A stretch of DNA of 64,000 bases, taken from contig NZ_CP048407.1 in NCBI RefSeq assembly GCF_003403315.2, positions 2,356,001-2,420,000 of the forward strand. The letters are read 5' to 3'. Made by a program: the position numbers and the translations under genes. The first letter of the stretch is position 1, and every line of letters starts with the position of its first letter. A model generated the notes under the pieces. The model saw nothing but the letters and a program-made list of their open reading frames with translations. It made no database searches and was not told where the DNA came from. Below are positions 53,300 to 62,175 of the stretch, one piece after another. The DNA is from Thermaerobacter sp. PB12/4term. Its GTDB lineage: Bacteria > Bacillota > Sulfobacillia > Thermaerobacterales > Thermaerobacteraceae.

Positions 53300-55192
53300 C
53301 TAGCGGCCCAGTTGCCGGATGAACCGGATCACCGCCCAGCGCTCCTCCTCCGTGAGCACGTCGCCGAAAGCGGGCATGGCGGTGCCGTCGATGCCGTGGG
53401 TGATCCACCAGTACAGGTCGCCGTCGGTGTGCTGGCGGGTGTGGACACCGGTCAGGTCGGCCGGCGGGGGCAGCATGCCGGCCGCCGCCGGCCCGTCCCC
53501 GCGCCCCTCGGGGCCGTGGCAGGCTGCGCAGTGGGTGGCAAAGACCTGCCGCCCCCGCTCGACGACGGCCGGGGTGCTGGGCAGGGGGTTGGGAACGTCG
53601 GTGGTGGGGTAGGCGTCGATCCAGGCCACCTGGCCCAGGAGCCAGGCACCCGCGCCCAGGGCGATGAGGCCGGCGGCGAAGGGGATGGGCCACAGGCGCC
53701 GCCAGCCCAGCACCACCAGGACGGCGGCCTCCAGCAGGCCGGCCAGTGCCACCGTCGCCTGCACCGCCCCGGCGGTGGACTGGTAAGCCGCCCGCAGGCT
53801 AAGCCGGCCCTGGCGCTGGTTGCCGGGCGCCCCGGCCGCCTCGAAGGTGGTGACCGCCGTCTCCTGGCGGCCGTCCTCCAGGGCCAGGGTCCAGCTCAGC
53901 TGCCAGGCACCCGGCATGGGCAACACGGCCCGGGCCTCCAGGGCCCCGGTGGCGCGGCCGGCAGGTGGACTCAAGGTGACCTGGTAAAGCCCCATGGGAT
54001 GCTCCGGCATGTCCAGGCGCACGGCGCCACGGGCCAGGGCGGCCTGGCCCAGGGAGCGGGCCGAGAGGGTGACCTCGCCCCGGCCCCCGGGCTCGAGGGC
54101 CAGTTCCACCGGCACCCCGGCCACCTCCACCCGCCAGGTAACGGGCTCGGTGGCCGCGGCGGGCCGGTCGGCGGGCGGAAGCACCGCCAGGATCCCCGAT
54201 GCCAGCAGCACCGCCAGGGCGGCCAGAGCCTCCGCCCGCACCAGCCGCCGCACGATGGCCGCCACACGCCGGGGCTCGCTGGCCGGCTCCAGGACGGCCC
54301 CACCGCCTTCGCCGGAGCGGCCCGCCGCGGCCCTCCGCTCCAGCCACGGCCGCAGGGCAAACAGGTTCACGGCCGCGATGGCCAGCACCACGGCGACCAG
54401 CAGCAGCTTGACCAGCAGGGCCTGGCCATAGGGGCTGCGGAGCAAGGCATCGGCCCCGTACAGGTTGCGCCGGGCCGCCAGGATGCCGCTGGTGGCAATG
54501 AGCAGCACGGCCAGGGCGCCCAGGTTGGAAAAGCGGCGGATCATCGGAGGCAGGAGGGCAAGGGCCGCGGGAACCCCTTGATCCGCGGGAGCGGAGGGAT
54601 GGAGGGGAGCGTTGCCGGCGGGCGTGGCAGCGTCGGCGGCGGATGCAGATGGAACCGCCAGCTGGCCGAGCCGCTGCCAGTCCAGCAGAGCCAGGCGCAG
54701 CAGGCCGCCGATCCAAAAGGCCACCGCCACCACGTGGACGCCGTCGACCAGCAAGGCGCTGCCGCCCCGGATGCCGGCGTGGCTGTTCCAGACCACCGCT
54801 CCGGCGCCCGCCAGGCCAGGCAGGATCCACCACCGCCGGGGGGTGCCTGCCCGCGGCCAGCCCGCCGTCGCCAGGGCCGCGCCCACCACCCCCACCGCCG
54901 CCTGAACCAGGGCGGCGCGGCCCGTGCGGGTCGCGACAAAATAGCGACAGAGTATCTCCGGTCGCCCCCCGGTCACCTCCCAGGCGGCTATTAGCGCACC
55001 TACCAGGGCCCCCAGCGCCAGCACCAGCCCGCCCGCCACGGTGAGGGCCCGGCTGCGGCGCCAGTGGCCCGGACCGGCGATGGGGGCGACCTCCCCACGG
55101 AGGATCCAGCCGTCCAGCACGGCGGGACCGGCCAGACCCATCAAGCCCAGCAGGCCCACCCAGCGCACGATCCCCGCCGCCAGTTCGGGCAA
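53300..55192 (-). CDS. CopD-domain membrane protein fused to cytochrome c
   Basis: A 630-residue fusion. The N-terminal part has about eight spans of the CopD type with VWNSHAGIRGGSALLVDGVH and VVAVAFWIGGLLRLAL. A periplasmic-side beta-domain lies in the middle. A further helix pair (IPFAAGLIALGAGAWLLG) leads to a class I cytochrome c domain: heme motif THCAACHGPEGRGDGPAA and axial Met in GTAMPAFGDVL. CopD takes up copper from CopC in the family. The fused cytochrome suggests a redox function coupled to copper. TTG 55192 follows GGGAGGGG. The copC-type gene lies upstream on the same strand. Confidence 0.88.
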   Translation of the reverse strand: MPELAAGIVRWVGLLGLMGLAGPAVLDGWILRGEVAPIAGPGHWRRSRALTVAGGLVLALGALVGALIAAWEVTGGRPEILCRYFVATRTGRAALVQAAVGVVGAALATAGWPRAGTPRRWWILPGLAGAGAVVWNSHAGIRGGSALLVDGVHVVAVAFWIGGLLRLALLDWQRLGQLAVPSASAADAATPAGNAPLHPSAPADQGVPAALALLPPMIRRFSNLGALAVLLIATSGILAARRNLYGADALLRSPYGQALLVKLLLVAVVLAIAAVNLFALRPWLERRAAAGRSGEGGGAVLEPASEPRRVAAIVRRLVRAEALAALAVLLASGILAVLPPADRPAAATEPVTWRVEVAGVPVELALEPGGRGEVTLSARSLGQAALARGAVRLDMPEHPMGLYQVTLSPPAGRATGALEARAVLPMPGAWQLSWTLALEDGRQETAVTTFEAAGAPGNQRQGRLSLRAAYQSTAGAVQATVALAGLLEAAVLVVLGWRRLWPIPFAAGLIALGAGAWLLGQVAWIDAYPTTDVPNPLPSTPAVVERGRQVFATHCAACHGPEGRGDGPAAAGMLPPPADLTGVHTRQHTDGDLYWWITHGIDGTAMPAFGDVLTEEERWAVIRFIRQLGR

Positions 55193-55431
55193 ACCCGACC
55201 CCTCCCGCGAACCTCCCGCTGGCCAGAGCTTGCTGGATCTGCCGGAGCTTTCGGAGCAGCCCCGCTGGCCTTCCCGTGGGCTCCTGCCAGATCTTCAGAT
55301 CCAGGATCCAGCATCTCCTTGGGATTCGGCCTTTCGATCACCCGGCCACCCTGAGGCTCCAAGGGCCACGCTGAGGCCTCCAAGGCCCCTTCCGGCTACG
55401 CAACCGCGCCGGTCCGGCCCACCACCCGCCC

Positions 55432-56046
55432 TTACCGCGGGCGCCGGAGCACCGTCATCAACCCGACCGCCACCACGGCCACCAAGGCCACCACCGCAGC
55501 CCACAGCCAGGCCTGGGAACTCCCGTCCTGGGCCGGCGCCGGCTCCACCCCGGCCGGCGGCGTGGTGGCCCCGCCGGGTTCGTCCGGGCCGGGTGCCGGG
55601 GGCGCGGGTTGCTGGTCCGCCGTGCCCGACCCGGGCGAGGGGGCGGCGGCCACCACGGAGAAGGTCACGTCCCCTTCCACCGGATGACCGTCCTCGGAGA
55701 GCACCTTATAATGCAGGACGTACTGGCCGGCCGGCATGGAGCCCCGCACCTCGGCGCGCAGGGTCTCCCCTTCGGCTTCCACGGGCCCCAGTTCCACGGT
55801 CCCGCCACCCTGCCGGGTCAGCGTCAGTTCGCTAAACTCTGGTTCCACCGCTTCGGTGAAAATCAGCTCGATCTTCCGGGGCGCTTCCTGCAGCTGCGCC
55901 CCCGGCTCGGGAAAGCTCCCAACCAGGGCCGCGTGGGCCTCCGCCGGGGTCCAGCCGCCGGCACCGGAAGCCACCAGCACCGCTGCGAGGACCCCTCCAA
56001 GGAGGCTCGCCAGAAAGGCCGTTCGGACCAGCCGCCTCCAGTTCAT
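55432..56046 (-). CDS. CopC-domain copper-binding protein
   Basis: A 204-residue protein with signal peptide (FLASLLGGVLAAVLVASGAG), one CopC domain and a C-terminal membrane anchor (AWLWAAVVALVAVVAVGLM). Cleavage after AEA would leave His38 as the mature N-terminus (HAALVGSFPEPG), and Asp119 and His121 lie in SEDGHPVEG. These three form the high-affinity Cu(II) site of CopC. ATG 56046 follows GGAGGGAAG. Copper-binding in the cell envelope and transfer to the CopD-type partner 239 nt downstream is the family expectation. Confidence 0.9.
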   Translation of the reverse strand: MNWRRLVRTAFLASLLGGVLAAVLVASGAGGWTPAEAHAALVGSFPEPGAQLQEAPRKIELIFTEAVEPEFSELTLTRQGGGTVELGPVEAEGETLRAEVRGSMPAGQYVLHYKVLSEDGHPVEGDVTFSVVAAAPSPGSGTADQQPAPPAPGPDEPGGATTPPAGVEPAPAQDGSSQAWLWAAVVALVAVVAVGLMTVLRRPR

Positions 56047-56452
56047 GATCTTCCCTCCTGCCGTCGTCATGCCTGGTTCGCGCAGCACCGCTAGCGCCAA
56101 GGTCCCGTTTCGCCGCGGCGACTGTCGCCGGCCGGAGCTCGGCCGGCGGCCGGAACCTTGCCGCCACTCCCCGAGGGGGCGCGTGCCAGGCCGCGACCCG
56201 GACCCGGTACCGGTCGCCGCGGTAGCCGGCAGGGCCGCCCCAACTCGGGCATAGCACAACGGCCGTGGTGCCATCCATCGGGAGGGAATCCCATGGCCCG
56301 CATTGACTCAGGTGGATAACCGATCCCGCCCGTCCGGCGGTCCCTACCCCGCGGTCCCCGCCCGGCGGTCCCTGCCCGCAGTCCCCGGCCGGCAGCCCCG
56401 CCCCGCGGCCCACCCGATCGAGCCGGCGAGGGAGGCTACGGCACCGGTGGCG
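56047..56452. other. intergenic region with a 28-nt tandem duplication
   Basis: A 406-nt region between copC-type gene start and the propeller gene stop. Two adjacent units, 56336-56363 and 56364-56390, share the start CGGCGGTCCCT and the end TCCCCG; they look like a tandem duplication. No conserved frame is seen. Confidence 0.45.
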
Positions 56453-58066
56453 CTAGGGGCGAGGCTGTTTCGACCGGCGCTGGGACTGAATCCCAGCCAG
56501 CACCCCCAGCCACCCCACCACCAGCGCGCCCGCCATGGCGCCAAAGGCTCCCAGCGCCTGCCAGGGCAGAGCGGCCCGCGGCGCCACCTGCACCCGCACC
56601 GTCCGCGTCACCACCCGCTCGGGGCTGACCCGCGCCGCCAGCACCAGGGCGTACACGCCGGGTTCCGCATCCCGGGGCACGGTCAAGCGCAGCCGGGCCG
56701 CCGCCGGGCCGCGTTCTTCCCACACCGTCTCCCACCCCCGGGGCCGGTCGGCCACCTCCCAGGTCACGGGGCCGGAGGCGGGACCGCCCGTCTCGCCGCG
56801 GGCCGGCTGGACCAGGGTGGCGTTGACGGACGCCGTACCGGCCGGCACCAGATGGGTCGCCTCCACCCCAGCGGCCAGCTGGATCACCGGCCAGGCGCGA
56901 GGGTCGACCCGGCCCACGTAATCCCGGCCGTAAGCGGCAAACCAGATGGCGCCGTCCGGCCCGCGGGCGAGCCACTGCACCCACGACTGGGGCTCGGCAG
57001 CCGGCAGCTGGAAGAGCTCCAGCGTGCTGCTGGCGGGGTCGATGCGGGCCAGGGCGTTGCCGGTGTGCAGGGCGGCCCAGAGTCGCCCCTGCCCGTCCCA
57101 CTCCAGGTCGTTGGGCCGGGTGGCCTGGATCTCTTCGCCCGGGGGCGCCGGCGGCGTGAGCAGGGGAACCCAGGCCTGGGTCGTGGCGTCGAGGCGGCCG
57201 ATGGTGCGGCCGCCGTGCTCGGTGACCCAGACGCCCTCCCCCCCGGGCGTCACCGCCAGCCCCGCAGGCCCCGCCACATCGGGGGGAAGGGCAAAGGTTG
57301 CCCACGTCCCGTCGCGGGGGTCAAACCGGTACACCGTGCCGGTGCGGGGGCTCACGGTCCAGAGGCGGCCGGCTTCGTCCCGGGCCAGATCCCAGGTGGA
57401 GGGCCACGGGTAGTCCGGCAGGGGAAGGGTGGCCACGGCGACGCGGCCGGTGGCGGGGTCGAGGCGGCCCAGCCGGTTGCCCTGAAACTGCAGCAGCCAG
57501 ACGGCATCGCCGGCCGGCAGCACCGCAGCCGCGCCGGCAAAGGGCAGGGGGTAGGCCTGCCAGTGGCCGCCGCTCCCGCTTGTCGCATTCGGGACGAACC
57601 GCCAGACGGTGGCGGCCGGATCCCGTCCGAAGTCGTTGTCGGTGAGCCACAGGGAGCCGTCCGCGGCGGCGGCCAGGCGCGCCGGCTGGCGCACCGCTCG
57701 GGGCAGGTCGGCAAACCGCCAGCGGCCGGTCGCCGGGTCCAGGCCGCCCAGGCGCCGGGAACCAGTCAGGGTCACCCACACCGTACCGTCGGGCGCCACG
57801 GCCACGGCCCAGGGCTTGCTTCCGGGCGGCAAGGGATAGCGGTCGAACCAGCCGGCTCCGCCCGCGGCGGCCCCGGCCGGCCGCCCCGCCCCCGTCACGC
57901 CGGCCAGCAGGGCCAGGACCAGCAGGGTCGCCCAAAAGCCCCGCCCATGGGCCCGCTGTCCGGTGGGTTCCACCGGCGTCGCCCCTTCCATGCCAGGGGA
58001 CACAGCCCCAAGAGGCGCAGCCCGCCCCCCCGCTACCTGGCGGCGGCCCGCCGGCCCAGCATCCAT
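56453..58066 (-). CDS. secreted beta-propeller (Vgb/NHL-like) protein with membrane anchor
   Basis: About 537 residues. The N-terminus has a signal-type helix (WATLLVLALLAGVTGAG). Six or more blades follow with repeated DxxGxxW patterns: AVAPDGTVWVTLTGSRRLG, ARDEAGRLWTVSP, VTPGGEGVWVTEHGGRTIG and EWDGQGRLWAALHTGNALAR. These are like virginiamycin B lyase and related propellers, which mostly have unknown roles. A beta-sandwich and a C-terminal helix with a basic end follow (GAFGAMAGALVVGWLGVLAG). ATG 58066 has GGGGGTGAT upstream; TTG 58090 is another option. Its location near CopC/CopD suggests an envelope function. Confidence 0.7.
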   Translation of the reverse strand: MDAGPAGRRQVAGGRAAPLGAVSPGMEGATPVEPTGQRAHGRGFWATLLVLALLAGVTGAGRPAGAAAGGAGWFDRYPLPPGSKPWAVAVAPDGTVWVTLTGSRRLGGLDPATGRWRFADLPRAVRQPARLAAAADGSLWLTDNDFGRDPAATVWRFVPNATSGSGGHWQAYPLPFAGAAAVLPAGDAVWLLQFQGNRLGRLDPATGRVAVATLPLPDYPWPSTWDLARDEAGRLWTVSPRTGTVYRFDPRDGTWATFALPPDVAGPAGLAVTPGGEGVWVTEHGGRTIGRLDATTQAWVPLLTPPAPPGEEIQATRPNDLEWDGQGRLWAALHTGNALARIDPASSTLELFQLPAAEPQSWVQWLARGPDGAIWFAAYGRDYVGRVDPRAWPVIQLAAGVEATHLVPAGTASVNATLVQPARGETGGPASGPVTWEVADRPRGWETVWEERGPAAARLRLTVPRDAEPGVYALVLAARVSPERVVTRTVRVQVAPRAALPWQALGAFGAMAGALVVGWLGVLAGIQSQRRSKQPRP

Positions 58067-58120
58067 TCCCATCACCCCCGCCCCAGCCAAGGGTACCCGT
58101 CCGCTCGTGTCTAACCTGCC

Positions 58121-58155
58121 AAAAAGAAAGGGCGCCGCACCATGGTGCGGCGCCC
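58121..58155 (-). terminator. terminator of the cold shock gene
   Basis: A 26-nt perfect palindrome (58130-58155, core GCCGCACCATGGTGCGGC) followed on the minus strand by TTTCTTTTT. It lies just past the cold shock gene stop. Confidence 0.88.
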
Positions 58156-58176
58156 GCTGCTTTCCGGTGCAGGAGC

Positions 58177-58377
58177 TTACAGAACGATGACGTTCTGTGC
58201 CTTGGGGCCCTTCTCACCCTCGACTACGTCGAAGGTGACCTTCTGGCCCTCCTCCAGCGTCCGGTAACCGGCTCCGACGATCGCGGAGAAGTGGACGAAC
58301 ACGTCGCCCTGGCCGTCATCGCGGGTGATGAACCCGTAACCCTTCTCCGCATTGAACCACTTGACTGTCCCGGTCAA
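58177..58377 (-). CDS. cold shock protein (CspA family)
   Basis: A 66-residue CSD protein, nearly the standard length. RNP1 is KGYGFI and RNP2 is VFVHFSAI, in the usual order after [10 protein letters not shown]. These proteins bind single-stranded nucleic acids as RNA chaperones. The start is TTG 58377, placed by CGGAGGTAT upstream; no ATG is in position. A terminator follows directly. A long 5' leader and an AT-rich promoter candidate precede it. Confidence 0.95.
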   Translation of the reverse strand: MTGTVKWFNAEKGYGFITRDDGQGDVFVHFSAIVGAGYRTLEEGQKVTFDVVEGEKGPKAQNVIVL

Positions 58378-58690
58378 ACCGCGGATACCTCCGTACTGAT
58401 GTGAGACTCGCTAGCCGGGATTGCTCCCAGGACCCCGCTACCGGCCAGTGGGTGCCGGCCCCCACTGCCCCGCGCGCCGGTCCAGGTCGCGACGGTGAAG
58501 CCCGATCGTCGTGACCGGCCTACCGAACGGCTAACTGGTCGTAGTTTACCACACCCACGACCCGCGCACTACACATTTTTTTGGTCCCCGCGCACCGTAC
58601 CGGCATCACCGGCGGCCCTCCCCCGCGAGCGGCTCCCCCATGGGTGGCCGTCCCCACGGGCTGCCGCCCCCGCGGGCCGGCGGCCGCGCG
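58378..58690. other. cold shock gene leader and NDH-2-like gene 3' flank
   Basis: A 313-nt region. On the minus strand an extended -10-like element, TGGTAAACT (58543-58551), lies about 170 nt before the TTG start, which would give a long untranslated leader, as is common for cspA genes. No good -35 is seen. Confidence 0.4.
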
Positions 58691-59959
58691 TCACCGGCGG
58701 GAACCCGCCAGGGGATGCAGCGGCATGCCGCCCAGCACCCGCGCCACCAGGGAGGCGCCCCCGATCCGGTACAGGTACCGCCAGAGGGTGGCCGATTTCA
58801 GCACCCGCGCCGCATGGCCCGTGACCCGGTACCCGTTGCGCAAGAGACCCACCCCATCCCGGCGGCCCAGGCTGATCACGGTCCCCAGCAGGTGGGGCGT
58901 GAAGGGCTCCACGGGCTGCCCGCGCAGGCGGCGCGCCAGCGCGCGCCCCAGATACTCGCCCTGCTGCAGGGCCACTTGGGCCGTGGGCGGAAGGGGGCGG
59001 CCGTCCTCGCCGGGGAAGGCCGCCGCGTCTCCCGCCAGGTAGACGCCGGCGAAGCCGCGGGCCTGCAAGTCCGGCCCCACCAGCGCGCGGCCCCGCCGGT
59101 CCACCTCAAAGCCCGCCTGTTCCACCAGGCGGTGGGCGCGGACTCCTCCCGTCCAGATCACCGTGCCCGCTTCCAGCCGCCGGCCGTCGGCCAGCACCAC
59201 GTGGCGCGGGGTGACCTCCTGGATGGGCGTGCCGGTGATCACCCGCACCCCGGCCTTCTCCAGAAAGCGGGTGACGTAGCGGACCAGGGGCGGGTCGAAC
59301 CCCGGTAGCAACGCCGGCGCCGCCTCCACGAGGAAGATCTCGATGGCGCCCGGCGCCACCCCCGTCTCCCGGGCCAGGTCGACCCTCGCCTCGGCCAGCT
59401 CGGCGGCCAGTTCGACCCCGGTGTAGCCGCCCCCGCCGATGACGATGCGCCGGCCTTCGGGGCCCAGATCACCCGCGGCGTAACGCGCCAGGCGCTGCTC
59501 CACCGTGCTGCGGATGACCGGGCCCGAAGACAGGTCGCGCACCGTCAAGGCGCGCTCCTCCAGCCCGGCGATGCCGAAGAAGAGGGGCTCGCTGCCCACG
59601 GCCACCACCAGCAGATCGGCCTCCAGGCGGCGGACGGCGCCGGTGGCCCGGTCTTCCACATCCACCGCCCGCCGCCCGGGATCGACGGCTACCGCCCGGC
59701 CCAGCCACAGGGCCACGTTGGGGGGCAGGTAAGGTGCCAGGGGCAGGGCGATGCGCTCCCGCAGGCGCGGGCGCGCCACAGGCTCGTGCAGCAGTGTTGT
59801 AAAGTAGTGATACGGATAGGGGTTGACCAGGGTTACCCGCGCCGGGGCCGCCCGCAACCCGCGGGCCACGGCGAATCCGGCGTAACCCGCACCCAGGATC
59901 ACCACATGGGGTGGGCCGTTACGGGAGGCCCCGGCCGGGCCCCGCGCCTGGTCGACCAC
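58691..59959 (-). CDS. NAD(P)/FAD-dependent oxidoreductase, type II NADH dehydrogenase-like
   Basis: A 422-residue two-dinucleotide-fold flavoprotein. The FAD motif is VVILGAGYAGFAVARGL and the NAD(P) motif is RIVIGGGGYTGVELAAEL, with the late FAD block GVYLAGDAAAFPGEDGRP. A helical C-terminus with GYRVTGHAARVLKSATLWRY would anchor it to the membrane face. NDH-2 enzymes pass electrons from NADH to quinone without pumping protons. GTG 59959 has GAGGAGGGAC upstream. It is divergent from ptsH. Confidence 0.85.
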   Translation of the reverse strand: MVDQARGPAGASRNGPPHVVILGAGYAGFAVARGLRAAPARVTLVNPYPYHYFTTLLHEPVARPRLRERIALPLAPYLPPNVALWLGRAVAVDPGRRAVDVEDRATGAVRRLEADLLVVAVGSEPLFFGIAGLEERALTVRDLSSGPVIRSTVEQRLARYAAGDLGPEGRRIVIGGGGYTGVELAAELAEARVDLARETGVAPGAIEIFLVEAAPALLPGFDPPLVRYVTRFLEKAGVRVITGTPIQEVTPRHVVLADGRRLEAGTVIWTGGVRAHRLVEQAGFEVDRRGRALVGPDLQARGFAGVYLAGDAAAFPGEDGRPLPPTAQVALQQGEYLGRALARRLRGQPVEPFTPHLLGTVISLGRRDGVGLLRNGYRVTGHAARVLKSATLWRYLYRIGGASLVARVLGGMPLHPLAGSRR

Positions 59960-60023
59960 GGCAGTCCCTCCTCAGGGGTTAGGGTGTCCAGCCCGCGGCC
60001 CCGCCCCCGGAAAGGGGTTTCCC

Positions 60024-60293
60024 ATGGCGGAAGTCACCGTCACCATCCAGCATCCCACGGGCCTGCACGCCCGTCCCGCGGCCCTTTTCGTCCAGACCGC
60101 CAGCCGCTTCCGCAGCCGGATCGAGGTCACGGCCAACGGCAAGACCGTGAACGCCAAGAGCATGATGGCCATCCTGAGCCTGGGGGCGCGCCAGGGCACC
60201 ACCCTGACCCTGCGGGCGGAGGGCGAGGACGCGGCCGACGCCCTGGCGGCCCTGAAGGAACTGGTGGAAACCAACTTCGGCGAAGGGTCGTGA
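60024..60293 (+). CDS. ptsH: phosphocarrier protein HPr
   Basis: An 89-residue HPr. The phosphorylated His is His15 in TGLHARPA; the regulatory Ser46 in NAKSMMAIL is the HPr kinase site of Firmicutes. It accepts phosphate from enzyme I and gives it to sugar-specific EIIs or regulators. ATG 60024 follows GGAAAGGGG. ptsI starts 4 nt after the stop. No EII gene is in the window. Confidence 0.95.
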   Translation: MAEVTVTIQHPTGLHARPAALFVQTASRFRSRIEVTANGKTVNAKSMMAILSLGARQGTTLTLRAEGEDAADALAALKELVETNFGEGS

Positions 60294-60297
60294 TCCC

Positions 60298-62160
60298 GTG
60301 CAGGACGAACGGGCCACACCGGCTACCCCCCAACCCCCCGGCGCGCCCGATCCGTCCACGCCGGGCCCGGCGGCGCCCGGTGAAGGCCCGCAGGCGGCTG
60401 GAGCCGTGGCGGGCGGTGCGCCGGCGCCAGGCGAGCGGGTGATCGAGGGCATTGCCGCCGCGCCCGGGCTGGCGCTGGGCCCGGCCTGGGTCTACCGGCC
60501 GCCCGACCTGACGGTGCCGCCGCCGGCGGGCCCCGTCGACCCGGAGGCGGAAACGGCCCGGTGGGAAGCGGCCCGGCGCCAGGTGCGGGAGCACCTGGAC
60601 CGGCTGGCCGCCCGGGCGCGGGAGCAGGCGGGGGAGGACGAGGCGGCCATCTTCGCCGCCCACCAGCTGCTGGTCGACGACCCCGAACTGGACGGCCAGG
60701 TGCGCCAGGCCATCGCCGGCGGCAGCACGGCGGAAGCGGCCGTGGCCCGCGCCACCGAGGACTTCGCCCGGATGCTCGAGCAACTCGACGACGAGTACCT
60801 GCGGGGCCGGGCCACCGACATCCGGGACGTGGGGCGCCAGCTTCTGGCCGCCTTGCTGGGCGCTTCCTTGGACCTGACACCGGACGAGCCCAGCGTCATC
60901 GTGGCCCACGATCTGGTACCGTCGGACACCGCCCGCTGGCCCCGGGAAAAGGTGCTGGGGCTCGTGACGGAAGCCGGCGGCGCCACCTCCCACGTGGCGA
61001 TCCTGGCCCGGGGCGCCGGGGTACCAGCGGTGGCCGGCGCGGCCGGAGCCATGGCGGCGGTTCGGCCCGGCCAGCCGGTGGTGGTCGACGGCACGGCGGG
61101 CCGGGTCGTCCTCGACCCCAGCCCCCAGCGCCGCCAGGTGGTAGAACAGGCCCTGGCCGAGCAGGCCCGGCGGGCCCGGACCCTGGCCGCCCTGCGGGAC
61201 CTGCCGGCCGTCACCCCCGACGGCCGGCGGGTGGAGCTGGCCGTCAACATCGGCAGGCCCGAGGACATTGCCGCAGCGGAGCCCTTCGGCCCGGAGGGCG
61301 TGGGCCTCTTCCGCACTGAGTTCCTGTTCCTCGACCGGTCCGAGCCGCCGGGAGAGGAGGAGCAATGGCAGGCCTACGTGACCGCGGTGCGGGCCCTGGG
61401 CGGGCGCCGCCTGGTGCTCCGTACCCTGGACGTGGGCGCCGACAAGCGGCTGCCCTTCATCGACTGGCCCGAGGAGATGAACCCGGCCCTGGGCTGGCGC
61501 GGGGCACGGCTGGGGCTGGAACGGCCGGACCTGCTGCAGGCCCAGCTGCGGGCCGTGCTGCGGGCGGCCGCCGAGGGGCCGGTCAGCGTGATGTTCCCCA
61601 TGGTGACCACCCTGGAGGAGGTCCGGCGCCTGCGCCAGGCGGTCCAGGAGGCGTCGGCCGGCCTGGAGCGGCAAGGCGTCGCCCACGGCCCGGTGGAAGT
61701 GGGGATCATGATCGAGGTGCCGGCGGCTGCCCTGGCGGCCCGTACCCTGGCCGGGGCCGTGGACTTCTTCTCCATCGGCACCAACGACCTCACCCAGTAC
61801 ACCCTGGCCGTCGACCGGACCAGCCGGCAGGTGGCCGGGCTGTACGATCCCCTCCACCCGGCGGTGCTGCGCCTGATCCTGGAGGTGGGTCGCGCCGCCG
61901 AGGCGGCGGGCATCTGGGCCGGCGTGTGCGGCGAGCTGGGCGGCGAGCCCCTGGCGGCGCCCTTCCTGCTGGGTGCCGGCATGACCGAGCTCAGCATGCA
62001 CGCCCGCGCCCTGCCGGAGGTCAAGCAGGTGATCCGGGCCGTGCGCTACGCCGACGCCCGGTTGCTGGCGGAAGAGGTGGTCACCCTGCCCGATGGCGAC
62101 GCGGTGCGCCGGCACCTGCGGGCCTTTCTGGCCGGGGTGGGGATCGAACCGGCCCTTTGA
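60298..62160 (+). CDS. ptsI: PTS enzyme I
   Basis: A 620-residue enzyme I. The N-terminal part has the phospho-His His232 in EAGGATSHVAIL (about His189 in classic EI; the shift is due to a 43-residue Ala/Pro/Gly leader). The PEP-binding domain has GVGLFRTEFLF, FPMVTTLEEV, GIMIEVPAAAL and FSIGTNDLTQYTLAVDR. It transfers phosphate from PEP to HPr. GTG 60298 is 4 nt after ptsH. Catalytic Cys lies in AGVCGELGG. The leader is not part of the fold. Confidence 0.95.
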   Translation: MQDERATPATPQPPGAPDPSTPGPAAPGEGPQAAGAVAGGAPAPGERVIEGIAAAPGLALGPAWVYRPPDLTVPPPAGPVDPEAETARWEAARRQVREHLDRLAARAREQAGEDEAAIFAAHQLLVDDPELDGQVRQAIAGGSTAEAAVARATEDFARMLEQLDDEYLRGRATDIRDVGRQLLAALLGASLDLTPDEPSVIVAHDLVPSDTARWPREKVLGLVTEAGGATSHVAILARGAGVPAVAGAAGAMAAVRPGQPVVVDGTAGRVVLDPSPQRRQVVEQALAEQARRARTLAALRDLPAVTPDGRRVELAVNIGRPEDIAAAEPFGPEGVGLFRTEFLFLDRSEPPGEEEQWQAYVTAVRALGGRRLVLRTLDVGADKRLPFIDWPEEMNPALGWRGARLGLERPDLLQAQLRAVLRAAAEGPVSVMFPMVTTLEEVRRLRQAVQEASAGLERQGVAHGPVEVGIMIEVPAAALAARTLAGAVDFFSIGTNDLTQYTLAVDRTSRQVAGLYDPLHPAVLRLILEVGRAAEAAGIWAGVCGELGGEPLAAPFLLGAGMTELSMHARALPEVKQVIRAVRYADARLLAEEVVTLPDGDAVRRHLRAFLAGVGIEPAL

Positions 62161-62175
62161 ACGGGGGTGATCGAG

